DNA of 64,000 nt from the NCBI RefSeq assembly GCF_000259235.1, contig NC_017733.1, positions 1,488,001 to 1,552,000 on the forward strand, read 5' to 3'. Shown here piece after piece: positions 1 to 8,896 of this stretch. Made by a program: the position numbers and the translations under genes. This stretch comes from Helicobacter pylori_CU. Its GTDB lineage: Bacteria; Campylobacterota; Campylobacteria; Campylobacterales; Helicobacteraceae. Position 1 is the stretch's first letter; the number at the start of each line of letters is the position of its first letter. The notes beneath the pieces are model-generated. The model had not been told where the DNA came from. It worked only from the letters and a program-made list of their open reading frames with translations, and did not search any database.

Positions 1-534
1 ATTAAAACGCCCCTTTTGTTCCATTATCCTAAAAGGCAAGAGCAAATCCTTAGCCTTGTTTTCTAAATTGCGGCAAATCATTGTTTCAATGTGAGCCTTT
101 TGCAACCTTGCTAAACCCCCTTTTTTAGCTTCGTTTTCTTCTGCGGCAATGACCACTTTTTTAGGCTTTAAAATTTCTAATAATCCGCTGCACGCTGGGG
201 TTTTATTGTAAGAATTGCATGGCTCTAGGGTGATTAAAAAAACGCAGTCTTTAAAGGCGTTATCGTGGCGCGTTTTTAAAAAATCGCTTAAAATTTTAGG
301 GTCTTCTAATTTTTCTAAATCGTTTTTTAAATGGGGGCGTAAAATCTTTAACGCTGATTTGGCGGCTAAGACTTCTGCATGCGGGGTTTTGGCTTTTTTG
401 TGGGTTTCTAAACTCAAGATCTCATGGTTTTTATCTAACACCATGCAAGCCACGCTCGGATTTTCTAAGGCTAGGGTTTGATACTCCCATGCCTTATTCA
501 AGCAAGTTTCTAATAAACTCTCATAAAGTTTCAT
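1..534 (-). CDS. ribD: RibD/RibG riboflavin deaminase, partial (runs off the window start)
   Basis: Translating the minus strand from the ATG at 534 gives a protein starting MKLYESLLETCLNKAW that stays open to base 1. It carries a cytidine-deaminase-like zinc site: HAEV near residue 52 and PCNSYNKTPAC near residue 109. This matches the deaminase domain of RibD, which deaminates the pyrimidine intermediate of riboflavin synthesis in the cytosol. The C-terminal part, where a reductase domain might lie, is outside the window, so it cannot be said whether the protein is bifunctional. The start lies 3 bases after the gltS stop, so the two are probably co-transcribed. Confidence 0.82.
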   Translation of the reverse strand, partial: MKLYESLLETCLNKAWEYQTLALENPSVACMVLDKNHEILSLETHKKAKTPHAEVLAAKSALKILRPHLKNDLEKLEDPKILSDFLKTRHDNAFKDCVFLITLEPCNSYNKTPACSGLLEILKPKKVVIAAEENEAKKGGLARLQKAHIETMICRNLENKAKDLLLPFRIMEQKGRFN

Positions 535-537
535 GGT

Positions 538-1785
538 TTAACTAGGGAAAAAAGGCAAAAGCAAAAAGCCTTTAATCGCTAAAGCGTTAATAATATCAAC
601 AAAAAACGCTCCCACTAAAGGCACGACGATAAACGCTACATGCGATGGCCCATAGTGGTTGGTGATGGTTTGCATATTCACCATAGCCGTTGGGGTCGCT
701 CCAAGCCCAAAACCGCAATGCCCCGCGCACAACACCGCCGCATCATAATCCTTCCCGCATACCCTAAAGGTTACAAGCACCACGTAAAGGATCATAACCG
801 CCACTTGAACGCTCAAAATAACCGCTAACGGCACAGCGAGTTTTAACAATTCCAATAAATTCACGCTCATTAAAGCGTAGGCTAAAAACAGGCTCAAGCT
901 CACGTTCCCTATAACTGAAACCTCTCTGTCAAACACGCTATGGATTTTAAAAAACGACAAAGCGTTCCTTAAGATAACCCCCACAAACAAACACCACACG
1001 AAAGTCGGCAAAGTGAAACTTTTAGGCATCAGATGCGATAAAAAAGTCCCCACTAATAAAGCTATTGCAATGAGAGCTAAGGTTTCTACAAAACTGGATG
1101 CGGTGATTAGGCGCTGCTCTTTAGGGGTTTCAAAACCTTTAGACACCACGCCCTCTAAAGCGTCTTTTTCTTTAGTGTCTTTAGGTTCTAATTTGTATTT
1201 TGAGATCAAATATTTAGCGACAGGCCCCCCAATAATCCCCCCGCTCACCAAGCCAAAAGTCGCACACACCATACCCACTTCTAGGCTAGAATTAAAATCA
1301 TAAGGCGCTTGGGTGAAAAAATTAGCCCATGCCGCGCTAGTGCCATGCCCACCCACTAAAGCGATCGATCCCCCTAAAAGCCCCATTAAAGGATTGACCC
1401 CTAAAAGGCTAGCGATAGAAATCCCCACTGCATTTTGGCACACCACAAACCCCGCCACAGCCAGCAAAAAAACTGCAAGCATTTTCCCGCCTTTTTGTAA
1501 AGATTTGAAATCCGCGCTCAAACCAATGGTGATAAAAAAAGTCAGCATTAAAGGATCTTTTAGGGAAGAGTCAAAACGCAAATCAAAATTATAAAAATGG
1601 TGGGTCAGCATGATAAAAAAAGCGACTAAAACCCCACCCACAACAGGCTCTGGAATATCATAATCTCTTAAAAACTTGACTTTAGAAATCACATAACGCC
1701 CCAAAAGTAACACCAAAACCATGCACACTAAAGTGGCATAAATGTCTAATTTAATTTCTTGCAAGCTTGCATCCTTATTAATCAA
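538..1785 (-). CDS. gltS: Sodium/glutamate symporter GltS
   Basis: This 415-residue, strongly hydrophobic protein has about ten predicted membrane segments. It contains the paired family motifs GGHGTSAAW (about residue 144) and GFGLGATPTAMVNM (about residue 357), typical of the ESS glutamate:Na+ symporter family. The expected role is sodium-coupled glutamate uptake across the inner membrane. A central hydrophilic loop rich in K/E (about residues 195-225) separates the two halves, as in family members. It starts at an ATG and is divergent from the gene at 1850. A minus-strand TATAAT (1795-1800) lies only about 10 bases upstream of the start, so the leader may be very short. Confidence 0.93.
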   Translation of the reverse strand: MINKDASLQEIKLDIYATLVCMVLVLLLGRYVISKVKFLRDYDIPEPVVGGVLVAFFIMLTHHFYNFDLRFDSSLKDPLMLTFFITIGLSADFKSLQKGGKMLAVFLLAVAGFVVCQNAVGISIASLLGVNPLMGLLGGSIALVGGHGTSAAWANFFTQAPYDFNSSLEVGMVCATFGLVSGGIIGGPVAKYLISKYKLEPKDTKEKDALEGVVSKGFETPKEQRLITASSFVETLALIAIALLVGTFLSHLMPKSFTLPTFVWCLFVGVILRNALSFFKIHSVFDREVSVIGNVSLSLFLAYALMSVNLLELLKLAVPLAVILSVQVAVMILYVVLVTFRVCGKDYDAAVLCAGHCGFGLGATPTAMVNMQTITNHYGPSHVAFIVVPLVGAFFVDIINALAIKGFLLLPFFPS

Positions 1786-1796
1786 ATTTATCTTAT

Positions 1797-1807
1797 TATA
1801 ATATAAT
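1797..1807 (+). promoter_or_regulatory. Two overlapping TATAAT -10 boxes
   Basis: TATAAT occurs at 1797-1802 and again at 1802-1807, about 45 bases before the gene starting at 1850. H. pylori sigma-80 promoters rely on an extended -10 and seldom have a clear -35, so this is the likely promoter. The reverse strand of the same AT-rich stretch also reads TATAAT towards gltS. Confidence 0.5.
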
Positions 1808-1849
1808 ACCCCCCTAAAAGAACGAGATCAGTTAGAAAGTAGGTGTTCC

Positions 1850-3049
1850 TTGCATACAGTATTACAAATTGGAGCTGGTGGCGTAGGCAGTGTGGTAGCG
1901 CACAAAATGGGCATGAACAGAGATGTGTTTAAAAATATCATTTTGGCGAGCAGGAGTTTAGACAAATGCCATGCGATTAAAGAAAGCATGCTCAAAAAGG
2001 GTTTGGGGGAAATTGGCGTTGAGCAAGTGGATGCCGATGATACGCAAGCCTTAGTCGCTTTAATCCAAAAACACAAGCCTAAAGTCGTTGTTAATGTGGC
2101 TTTACCCTATCAAGATTTAACGATCATGCAAGCATGTTTAGAGACTAAAACGCATTACATTGATACCGCCAATTACGAGCATCCGGATTTAGCGAAGTTT
2201 GAATACAAAGAGCAATGGGCGTTTGATAAGGCCTATAAAGAAGTGGGGATTTTAGGGATTTTAGGGGCTGGGTTTGATCCGGGCGTGACTAACGCTTATG
2301 TCGCTCACGCTCAAAAACACCATTTTGACACTATCCACACTTTAGATATTTTAGATTGCAACGCTGGGGATCACAAACGCCCTTTTGCCACGAATTTTAA
2401 CCCTGAAATCAATTTGAGAGAAGTCAGCTCTAAAGGGCGTTATTATGAAAATGGCAAATGGATTGAAACCAAGCCTTTAGAAATCAAGCAGGTGTGGGCT
2501 TATCCGCAGATTGGCGAAATGGATTCGTATCTTTTATACCATGAAGAATTGGAATCGTTAGTCAAAAACATTAAGGGCTTAAGGAGGGCGAGGTTTTTTA
2601 TGACTTTCTCTCAAAATTATTTAACCCACATGAAATGCTTGGAAAATGTCGGCATGCTAGGCATTAAAGAAATAGAACATCAAGGCGTAAAAATCGTGCC
2701 GATACAATTTTTAAAAACCTTGCTTCCTGATCCGGCCACTCTGGCTAAAGACACCACCGGTAAAACCAACATCGGGTGCTATATGACCGGCATTAAAAAC
2801 AACCAAGACAAAACGCTCTACATTTACAACGTGTGCGATCACAAAAAATGCTATGAAGAAGTGGGTTCGCAAGCCATAAGCTACACCACCGGCGTGCCAG
2901 CGATGTGCGCGGCTAAAATGATTTGTAATGACACTTGGAGCGCGGATCATTTTAGGGCCGGGGTGTTTAACATAGAAGAATTAAACACCGATCCTTTCAT
3001 GGAAGAATTGATCAAACAAGGCTTGCCTTATGAAGTGATTGAACGCTAG
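1850..3049 (+). CDS. Saccharopine-dehydrogenase family protein, probable carboxy(nor)spermidine dehydrogenase
   Basis: The 399-residue protein starts at TTG (1850). The N-terminus MHTVLQIGAGGVGSVVAHKM is a Rossmann NAD(P)-binding motif that would be lost with any later start. The GAGFDPGVTNAY stretch (about residue 139) and the overall length match the saccharopine dehydrogenase/carboxynorspermidine synthase family. In epsilonproteobacteria that enzyme condenses a diamine with aspartate semialdehyde and feeds carboxyspermidine decarboxylase (NspC) in polyamine synthesis. Older annotation called the H. pylori protein an ATP-binding hypothetical. No nspC is present here, so the substrate is inferred from family only. 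Confidence 0.8.
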   Translation: MHTVLQIGAGGVGSVVAHKMGMNRDVFKNIILASRSLDKCHAIKESMLKKGLGEIGVEQVDADDTQALVALIQKHKPKVVVNVALPYQDLTIMQACLETKTHYIDTANYEHPDLAKFEYKEQWAFDKAYKEVGILGILGAGFDPGVTNAYVAHAQKHHFDTIHTLDILDCNAGDHKRPFATNFNPEINLREVSSKGRYYENGKWIETKPLEIKQVWAYPQIGEMDSYLLYHEELESLVKNIKGLRRARFFMTFSQNYLTHMKCLENVGMLGIKEIEHQGVKIVPIQFLKTLLPDPATLAKDTTGKTNIGCYMTGIKNNQDKTLYIYNVCDHKKCYEEVGSQAISYTTGVPAMCAAKMICNDTWSADHFRAGVFNIEELNTDPFMEELIKQGLPYEVIER

Positions 3050-3058
3050 TTTTAGGCT

Positions 3059-4435
3059 TCAATCTTCACTGGGTGCAATAAACACCGATTCCCTTTCTAT
3101 CGTAATATTCTTATCGTCTGTGCTATAAGCTTGTATTGTGATAGGGATTAAAGCATCTTTAGCGTTCTTGTATTCTGTGGCGTTACCCTTTAGGGGTTTT
3201 CGTAAAATCACCACCGCTTTGATCTTTTGCCCGGCTTTAATGGCGATAGGGTTTAAAGGCTTTTTGATTTGAATGTCTTTTTGCCCTAAAATTTTGAAAT
3301 AAAACTCATGGTCTTTATTGTCCGTGTTATGGAATAAAAACACGTAATCGTTATCCACATACCCACTAGAGCGTATTTCATACAGATCGCTGTTGCGGTT
3401 AATGTCTAAGAGCATGCGTTCTTTTTTAAACGAAGTGATGGCTAAAAGAGCTATCACAATAGCGATAACCCCCATGTAAGCGATCGTTTTTAAACGCACT
3501 AGGCGCACTTTTTGGCGCGTGTTAATGGCGTTGGTTGAAGACCATTGGATGAGTGAAGGGCGCTTGAACTTAGCCATAGTAATCGTGCATGCATCCACGC
3601 ATTCTAAGCAATTGATGCATTCTAATTGCAAGCCCTTTCTAATGTCAATATGCGTGGGACAAACCTGCACGCAATGCAAGCAATTCACGCATTCGTTTTC
3701 TGCACTGCGTTTTTTGGGGGGTAAGGGAAAAAGGCGGCCCTGATTGTCATAAAGCGCTCCGCCGCGCTTTTCATCATAAATGGGGTTTAAGGTGTCATTG
3801 TCATACAACACCGATTGCACCCTAGCGTAAGGGCATAAATAAATGCAAAAACGCTCCGCAACCACCACTATATCAAACAGCACCACAGCCGTGCTAAAAA
3901 GCCAAAAACCCATAGCAACAGGGTGATCGCTAGGGTTTTTAAGATACATAAAAAAGTCTTCAGGGGCGATGAAATAAAAGAAAAACAACATCATTAGCCC
4001 CGCCACAACAGGAACGAACAATAAAACGCTTAATGCTTTACGGATCTTATAGCTTGGGGTGTTTTTAGGGCTTTCTTGCTTGTTGCTGATCTTTTTATGG
4101 AGTTTGAAAATCTTGGTTTCAATCACATCTCTATAAAGCACCCTTAAAAAGGTTTGCGGGCAAGCCCACCCGCACCACACACGCCCAAGGCTAGTGGTGA
4201 TGAAAAAAATCCCTATAAAAAGCAAAATAACCATAAAAGGCATGACTTGCAATTCTTCAGCGCTAAAGATCTTGCCTAAAAAATGCAATTGCTTATGCTC
4301 AAAAGAGATCAAAAACAAATGCGCCCCATCAATGCGAACAAAGGGCGTGATTAATAGCGCTAAAGAAATCAATAAAAACCCTATATAACGCTTCAAACGA
4401 AACGATTTTAAAAAATGGCTAGAAGTTTCAAGCAT
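3059..4435 (-). CDS. ccoG: CcoG (FixG/RdxA-type) cbb3 oxidase accessory ferredoxin-like membrane protein
   Basis: The protein has about five membrane segments. A CGWACPQTFLR motif lies near residue 90, and a double 4Fe-4S module follows near residues 245-285 (CVNCLHCVQVCPTHID then CINCLECVDAC). A C-terminal periplasmic Ig-like domain ends the protein. This is the CcoG/FixG architecture; CcoG is implicated in copper reduction for assembly of the CuB centre of cbb3 oxidase. The ATG at 4435 is preferred over the in-frame TTG at 4441 because an AGGA sits 8 bases before it. It converges with the preceding gene, with a 9-base gap. Its 5' end lies about 105 bases from plsY on the other strand. Confidence 0.92.
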   Translation of the reverse strand: MLETSSHFLKSFRLKRYIGFLLISLALLITPFVRIDGAHLFLISFEHKQLHFLGKIFSAEELQVMPFMVILLFIGIFFITTSLGRVWCGWACPQTFLRVLYRDVIETKIFKLHKKISNKQESPKNTPSYKIRKALSVLLFVPVVAGLMMLFFFYFIAPEDFFMYLKNPSDHPVAMGFWLFSTAVVLFDIVVVAERFCIYLCPYARVQSVLYDNDTLNPIYDEKRGGALYDNQGRLFPLPPKKRSAENECVNCLHCVQVCPTHIDIRKGLQLECINCLECVDACTITMAKFKRPSLIQWSSTNAINTRQKVRLVRLKTIAYMGVIAIVIALLAITSFKKERMLLDINRNSDLYEIRSSGYVDNDYVFLFHNTDNKDHEFYFKILGQKDIQIKKPLNPIAIKAGQKIKAVVILRKPLKGNATEYKNAKDALIPITIQAYSTDDKNITIERESVFIAPSED

Positions 4436-4540
4436 TCTCAATATCCTAAAATTTTTAAGCCACTATACCCTAACAACTTAACGCTTTCACTTAAAAAGCA
4501 ACATGTTATAATGATCGCTATTTTATTTGAAGGGGTATTT

Positions 4541-5203
4541 ATGGAAAGCGTTTTAAATTTCCTAACCAATATCAATGTGATTTTCACCCTTTTGGGCTAT
4601 TTGATTGGGGGGATTCCTTTTGGCTATGCGTTAATGAAAATCTTTTACGGCATGGATATTACTAAAATCGGATCGGGCGGTATTGGCGCGACAAATGTCT
4701 TACGCGCTTTACAAAGTAAGGGCGTGAGCAACGCCAAACAAATGGCCTTATTAGTCTTAATCTTGGATCTATTCAAAGGCATGTTTGCGGTGTTTTTAAG
4801 CAAATTGTTTGGGTTGGATTATAGTTTGCAATGGATGGTCGCTATTGCGAGCATTTTAGGGCATTGTTATTCGCCTTTTTTGAATTTCAATGGAGGCAAG
4901 GGCGTTTCTACGATCATGGGCTCTGTGGTGTTGCTCATCCCTATTGAAAGCCTGATCGGCTTAACGGTGTGGTTTTTTGTGGGTAAGGTGCTTAAAATCT
5001 CTTCACTCGCTAGCATTCTAGGGGTAGGCACAGCGACTGTTCTTATCTTTTTTGTGCCTTATATGCATATCCCAGATAGCGTCAATATCCTTAAAGAAGT
5101 CGGCACGCAAACGCCAATGGTGCTTATTTTTATTTTTACCCTTATCAAGCATGCGGGCAATATTTTTAATTTATTGACCGGCAAAGAAAAGAAAGTCTTA
5201 TGA
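4541..5203 (+). CDS. plsY: Acyl-phosphate:glycerol-3-phosphate acyltransferase PlsY
   Basis: This 220-residue membrane protein has five hydrophobic segments and the PlsY motifs GSGGIGATNVLR (about residue 44) and FNGGKGVSTIMGS (about residue 121). It transfers the acyl group of acyl-phosphate to glycerol-3-phosphate, the first acylation of phospholipid synthesis. A longer in-frame reading exists upstream, but the ATG at 4541 follows an AAGGGG-like ribosome site and gives the usual family length. A TTATAATG at about 4506-4513 could be the promoter -10. The stop codon overlaps the folB start (ATGA), so the two are translationally coupled. Confidence 0.93.
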   Translation: MESVLNFLTNINVIFTLLGYLIGGIPFGYALMKIFYGMDITKIGSGGIGATNVLRALQSKGVSNAKQMALLVLILDLFKGMFAVFLSKLFGLDYSLQWMVAIASILGHCYSPFLNFNGGKGVSTIMGSVVLLIPIESLIGLTVWFFVGKVLKISSLASILGVGTATVLIFFVPYMHIPDSVNILKEVGTQTPMVLIFIFTLIKHAGNIFNLLTGKEKKVL

Positions 5204-5553
5204 AAACTAAACAAGGCGTCCATATCCATAACTTCGTGTTTGAAACGATTTTGGGGATTTTAGAGTTTGAACGCTTAAAACCCCAAAAAATAAGCGTGGA
5301 TTTGGATCTTTTCTACACGGAATTACCCAATAAGGCTTATTTAGACTACATGGAAATCCAAGAGCTTATTCAAAAGATGATGCAAGAAAAACAATATCTT
5401 CTCATTGAAGACGCCCTAAAAGATTTAAGCCATGTTTTAAAAACGCGCTACGAGGAGATCTCTGAGCTTTATTTGAAAATCAGCAAGTTAGAAATTTCTC
5501 CCAATTCTCAAGTGGGGGCGAGCGTGAAAATTTACTATGAAAACGATCTTTAG
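5200..5553 (+). CDS. folB: Dihydroneopterin aldolase FolB
   Basis: The 117-residue product has the usual length and fold pattern of FolB: a start like VHIHNFVFETILGILEFER, where the glutamate-rich segment follows the first strand, and a central ELIQKMMQ helix. The enzyme cleaves dihydroneopterin to 6-hydroxymethyl-dihydropterin plus glycolaldehyde in cytosolic folate synthesis. It starts inside the plsY stop (ATGA). The next reading frame begins 17 bases before its own stop, so the three are tightly packed. Confidence 0.88.
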   Translation: MKTKQGVHIHNFVFETILGILEFERLKPQKISVDLDLFYTELPNKAYLDYMEIQELIQKMMQEKQYLLIEDALKDLSHVLKTRYEEISELYLKISKLEISPNSQVGASVKIYYENDL

Positions 5554-5863
5554 CCTCTTTTTCCTCCTTATTACTTTAAAAGCGCACCCCATAAACCCTT
5601 TATTAGAGCCGTTATTTTTCCCCAGTTACACGCAATTTTTAGATTTAGAACCTCATTTTGTCATTAAAAAAAAGCACGCTTATAGACCTTTTCAATGGGG
5701 GAATACCATTATCATCAAACGCCGTGATTTAGAAGAGCGCCAGAGCAACCAGCCAAGCGATATTTTCCGCCAAAACGCTGAAATCAATGTGTCTTCTCAA
5801 ACTTTTTTAAGAGGGATCAGCAGCGCTTCTTCACGCATAGTGATCGATTCGGCCGCTCAGTAA
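5537..5863 (+). pseudogene. Truncated TonB-dependent receptor plug fragment
   Basis: The 108-residue reading frame has a signal-peptide-like start (MKTIFSLFFLLITLKAHP) followed by a stretch closely resembling the plug domain of the next gene. IIIKRRDLEERQSNQPSDIF parallels YIDRKELQQRQSNQIRDIF of FrpB4, and LRGISSASSRIVIDSAAQ parallels VRGIESRLLRVTIDGVAQ. It then stops, with no barrel. It is best read as the remnant of a duplicated frpB-type receptor, although a secreted short protein cannot be excluded. It overlaps the end of folB by 17 bases. Confidence 0.7.
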
Positions 5864-5942
5864 TCAACCACTCAATAAAATGCTAAAACTTTTTTAATCA
5901 CATTTTTCTTCATATTTTCTTAATCCTAAAACAAATTTAAGG

Positions 5943-5970
5943 TATTATTAAATAGAATAATGTAATAATA
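5943..5970. promoter_or_regulatory. Candidate metal-regulator operator before frpB4
   Basis: A perfect inverted repeat TATTATT-N14-AATAATA spans 28 bases, about 60 bases before the frpB4 start. FrpB4 is reported to be repressed by NikR with nickel and affected by acid, and NikR sites in H. pylori are AT-rich imperfect palindromes of similar size. The spacing is not identical to the published consensus, so NikR binding is an inference; Fur is an alternative. Confidence 0.45.
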
Positions 5971-6030
5971 ACCTTAGGTTCAAAACTTGACTAAATTTTT
6001 AGAAAAAAGTAAATAAAAAGGCTAAAAGAA

Positions 6031-8670
6031 ATGCTTAGAAATCAATTTCGTATCGTGTTTGTCTCTTGTATTGTCGCTAGCAGTTTGCAAGCTCAAGAAA
6101 ATACCCACACTTTAGGTAAGGTAACCACTAAGGGTGAAAGGACCTTTGAATACAACAATAAAATGTATATTGACAGGAAAGAACTCCAACAGCGCCAAAG
6201 CAACCAAATCCGTGATATTTTTAGGACTAGGGCGGATGTGAATGTGGCCAGTGGAGGCTTGATGGCGCAAAAGATCTATGTTAGGGGGATTGAGAGCCGT
6301 CTCTTAAGGGTAACGATAGATGGCGTCGCTCAAAATGGTAACATTTTCCACCATGACGCTAACACCGTGATCGATCCTAACATGATTAAAGAAGTGGAAG
6401 TGATTAAGGGGGCAGCAAACGCTTCAGCAGGTCCAGGCGCGGTTGCGGGTAAATTGTCTTTCACCACGATTGACGCTAACGACTTTTTAAGAAAGAACCA
6501 AACTTATGGCGCTAAAGCGGAAGCGGGCTTTTACACCAACTTTGGATACCGCATGAACGCCACTGCAGCCTATCGCGGTAAAAATTGGGATATACTCGCT
6601 TATTACAACCATCAAAATATTTTTTATTACAGAGACGGGAACAACGCCTTTAGGAATCTCTTCCACCCTACTTTTGACTTGCAAGATCCGAGCAATAGCG
6701 ACATTGGCATAGGGACTCCAAGCGAAGTTAATAGCGTTTTAGCTAAAATTAATGGCTATATCAACGAAACCGATAGCATTAGCGTGAGCTACAACCTCAC
6801 ACGAGACAATTCTACAAGGCTTTTACGCCCTAACACCACTTCAGCTCTCTCCAAAGCCAATGACCCAGGAAGCCAGCCAGCTCCCTTTGTGATTGACTTT
6901 GGGAAAGAATTAGCCCATACGATCAACTTCAACCACAATTTGAGCTTGAAATACAAGCATGAAGGCGGTCCTAATTTTAACCAACCGCGCGTTGAATCCA
7001 CCGCCTTTTTAGGGGTAAGGGGGGGCAATTATAACCCTGTGGTGAATCCTTTCGCTTACAATTCTAACGAGCCGGCTAACCCGGATTATATCCCTGAAGT
7101 GAGAGAGTGGTGTAATAACCCAGATAATATCAGCCAATGCACACAAGGGGCTATCAGGCCTTATAATGGAGGGTATCAAATAGGCTATGGCGCGCCTAAT
7201 TCTATCAACTGGCAAGGGGCTAGCGATTCTAGTGGAGGGGCGCAAGCAGGCTATGGGCAGCTTAACGCTACCATGCTTTCTACAAGCGCGAATGTTTATC
7301 ATGGGCTTGTCCCTAAAAATCCTGATTATGACATGACCCCCCCTAACGCTCAAAACCCTAGCGCAAACGATTGGACTTTAGGGAATGCGGACGCTGAAGG
7401 GACTTTAGCCAGAAGGATTTTTTTAATCAACTCAGGCGTTAATGTTAAAGTAACCCACCCCATTAGTGAAGATTACGGGAATGTGTTTGAATACGGCATG
7501 ATTTATCAAAACCTGAGCGTTTTCTCTGGATTGGATAAAGGCAAAAACGGCTATTATAAAAACAACATTGATCCTAACGACCCTAACGGGCCGGGCTTGC
7601 CTTACCGCCATTACTACACCGATCAAAGCTCTCAATACCCTCAAAATCTCAACACGCCTAACCCGCTCTATCGTAACATGCCTCAAAATTCGCATGCGAT
7701 TGGGAATATCATCGGAGGGTTTATGCAAGCGAACTACAACATTTTAAGCAATGTGATCGTGGGTGCGGGAACTCGTTATGATATTTACACCTTGCTAGAC
7801 AAAAACGGCCGCACGCATGTAACTTCTGGTTTCTCGCCTTCTGCAACCGTGCTTTATAACCCCATTGAAAGCATTGGCTTGAAAGTGAGTTATGCGTATG
7901 TGACTAAGGGGGCTTTGCCTGGCGATGGCGTTTTGATGCGCGATCCTACGGTGATTTATCAAAGGAATTTGCGCCCTGCGATCGGTCAAAATGTGGAATT
8001 CAATGTGGATTACAACAGCAAGTATTTCAATGTGCGCGGGGCAGCGTTCTATCAAGTCATCAATAACTTCATCAACAGCTACGGGCAAGACACTTCTAAA
8101 AATGGAGGAGGTAATGCGACCGCAAAAAACATGTCAGGGAATTTGCCCGAAACCATTAATATCTATGGTTATGAAGTTTCAGGGAATGTGAGGTATAAGA
8201 ATTTCTTAGGGACTTTCTCAGTGGCTCGCTCTTGGCCAACGGCTAGGGGGCATTTATTAGCGGACACTTACGCTCTAGCTGCCACAACCGGGAATGTGTT
8301 TATCCTAAAAGCCGATTATGATGTTCGCAGATGGGGGCTTACTTTAACTTGGCTCTCGCGCTTTGTAACTAACATGTATTATGAGGGCTATTCTATCTAT
8401 TACCCGCAATACGGCTTGATCAAAATCCATAAACCCGGGTATGGCGTGCATAATATCTTTATCAATTGGACTCCGCCTTCTAAAAAATGGCAGGGTTTAA
8501 GGATTTCAGCCGTGTTTAATAATATTTTAAACAAGCAATATGTGGATCAAACTTCTGTGTTTCAAGCGAGTGCGGACGCTCCAGCGAGCGATATGATCCC
8601 TAAAGGTAAGCGCATGGCGCTCCCGGCTCCTGGATTTAACGCGCGTTTTGAGGTATCCTATCAGTTCTAA
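6031..8670 (+). CDS. frpB4: TonB-dependent outer-membrane receptor FrpB4 (nickel uptake)
   Basis: The 879-residue protein starts with a signal peptide (cleavage expected after SLQAQ, about residue 22). It then has a TonB-box-like THTLGKVTTKG segment, a plug domain (about residues 45-150, with IYVRGIESR and VEVIKGAANA) and a 22-strand-type barrel ending in FEVSYQF with the terminal Phe. FrpB4 of H. pylori is reported to carry nickel across the outer membrane with ExbB/ExbD/TonB energy, supplying urease and hydrogenase. It follows a truncated relative at 5537. An AT-rich palindrome lies in the leader. The ribosome site is weak (AAAAGGCTAAAAGAAATG). Confidence 0.92.
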   Translation: MLRNQFRIVFVSCIVASSLQAQENTHTLGKVTTKGERTFEYNNKMYIDRKELQQRQSNQIRDIFRTRADVNVASGGLMAQKIYVRGIESRLLRVTIDGVAQNGNIFHHDANTVIDPNMIKEVEVIKGAANASAGPGAVAGKLSFTTIDANDFLRKNQTYGAKAEAGFYTNFGYRMNATAAYRGKNWDILAYYNHQNIFYYRDGNNAFRNLFHPTFDLQDPSNSDIGIGTPSEVNSVLAKINGYINETDSISVSYNLTRDNSTRLLRPNTTSALSKANDPGSQPAPFVIDFGKELAHTINFNHNLSLKYKHEGGPNFNQPRVESTAFLGVRGGNYNPVVNPFAYNSNEPANPDYIPEVREWCNNPDNISQCTQGAIRPYNGGYQIGYGAPNSINWQGASDSSGGAQAGYGQLNATMLSTSANVYHGLVPKNPDYDMTPPNAQNPSANDWTLGNADAEGTLARRIFLINSGVNVKVTHPISEDYGNVFEYGMIYQNLSVFSGLDKGKNGYYKNNIDPNDPNGPGLPYRHYYTDQSSQYPQNLNTPNPLYRNMPQNSHAIGNIIGGFMQANYNILSNVIVGAGTRYDIYTLLDKNGRTHVTSGFSPSATVLYNPIESIGLKVSYAYVTKGALPGDGVLMRDPTVIYQRNLRPAIGQNVEFNVDYNSKYFNVRGAAFYQVINNFINSYGQDTSKNGGGNATAKNMSGNLPETINIYGYEVSGNVRYKNFLGTFSVARSWPTARGHLLADTYALAATTGNVFILKADYDVRRWGLTLTWLSRFVTNMYYEGYSIYYPQYGLIKIHKPGYGVHNIFINWTPPSKKWQGLRISAVFNNILNKQYVDQTSVFQASADAPASDMIPKGKRMALPAPGFNARFEVSYQF

Positions 8671-8721
8671 AATGAAAGGAATCTTAGGATTTCTTTTTGA
8701 ATTTTAAACATGGAAACAAGC

Positions 8722-8817
8722 ATGAAAAGGCCTTATAGAAACCGCCAAACTCTATGGAAAAAGTTCCGCTCGCTCAATAAGCTCATTAAGATGCTCTTAA
8801 GGATTTTAAAAAAGTAG
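8722..8817 (+). CDS. Possible small cationic amphipathic peptide
   Basis: This 31-codon frame (35 codons if the in-frame ATG at 8710 is used) begins MKRPYRNRQTLWKKF and ends NKLIKMLLRILKK. It has 12 Lys/Arg and no acidic residue after the first ATG. The spacing of L/I/F every three to four residues would make an amphipathic helix. Size, single Trp and basic tail recall the AapA toxins nearby, but the sequence is different. The upstream ribosome site is poor (a GGAA at 8712). A minus-strand TATAAG lies inside the frame at 8732-8737 and could drive an antisense RNA across the start. Coding status is uncertain. Confidence 0.4.
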   Translation: MKRPYRNRQTLWKKFRSLNKLIKMLLRILKK

Positions 8818-8896
8818 TTTTATCAAAAATTTAGCGGGTTTAGTTTAAAATAACGCTTATTTTAGACTCTCAAAAAAGGAATCAAACGCTTTCATC

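Noticed and set aside
4415..4540. N-terminal extension of PlsY from an earlier start
   Set aside because: The residues before 4541 do not look like PlsY, contain the promoter and would give a length unlike the family.
7018..7025. G7 run in frpB4 as a phase-variation tract
   Set aside because: The run is only seven G in ordinary Gly codons (ValArgGlyGly); it is too short to switch often.
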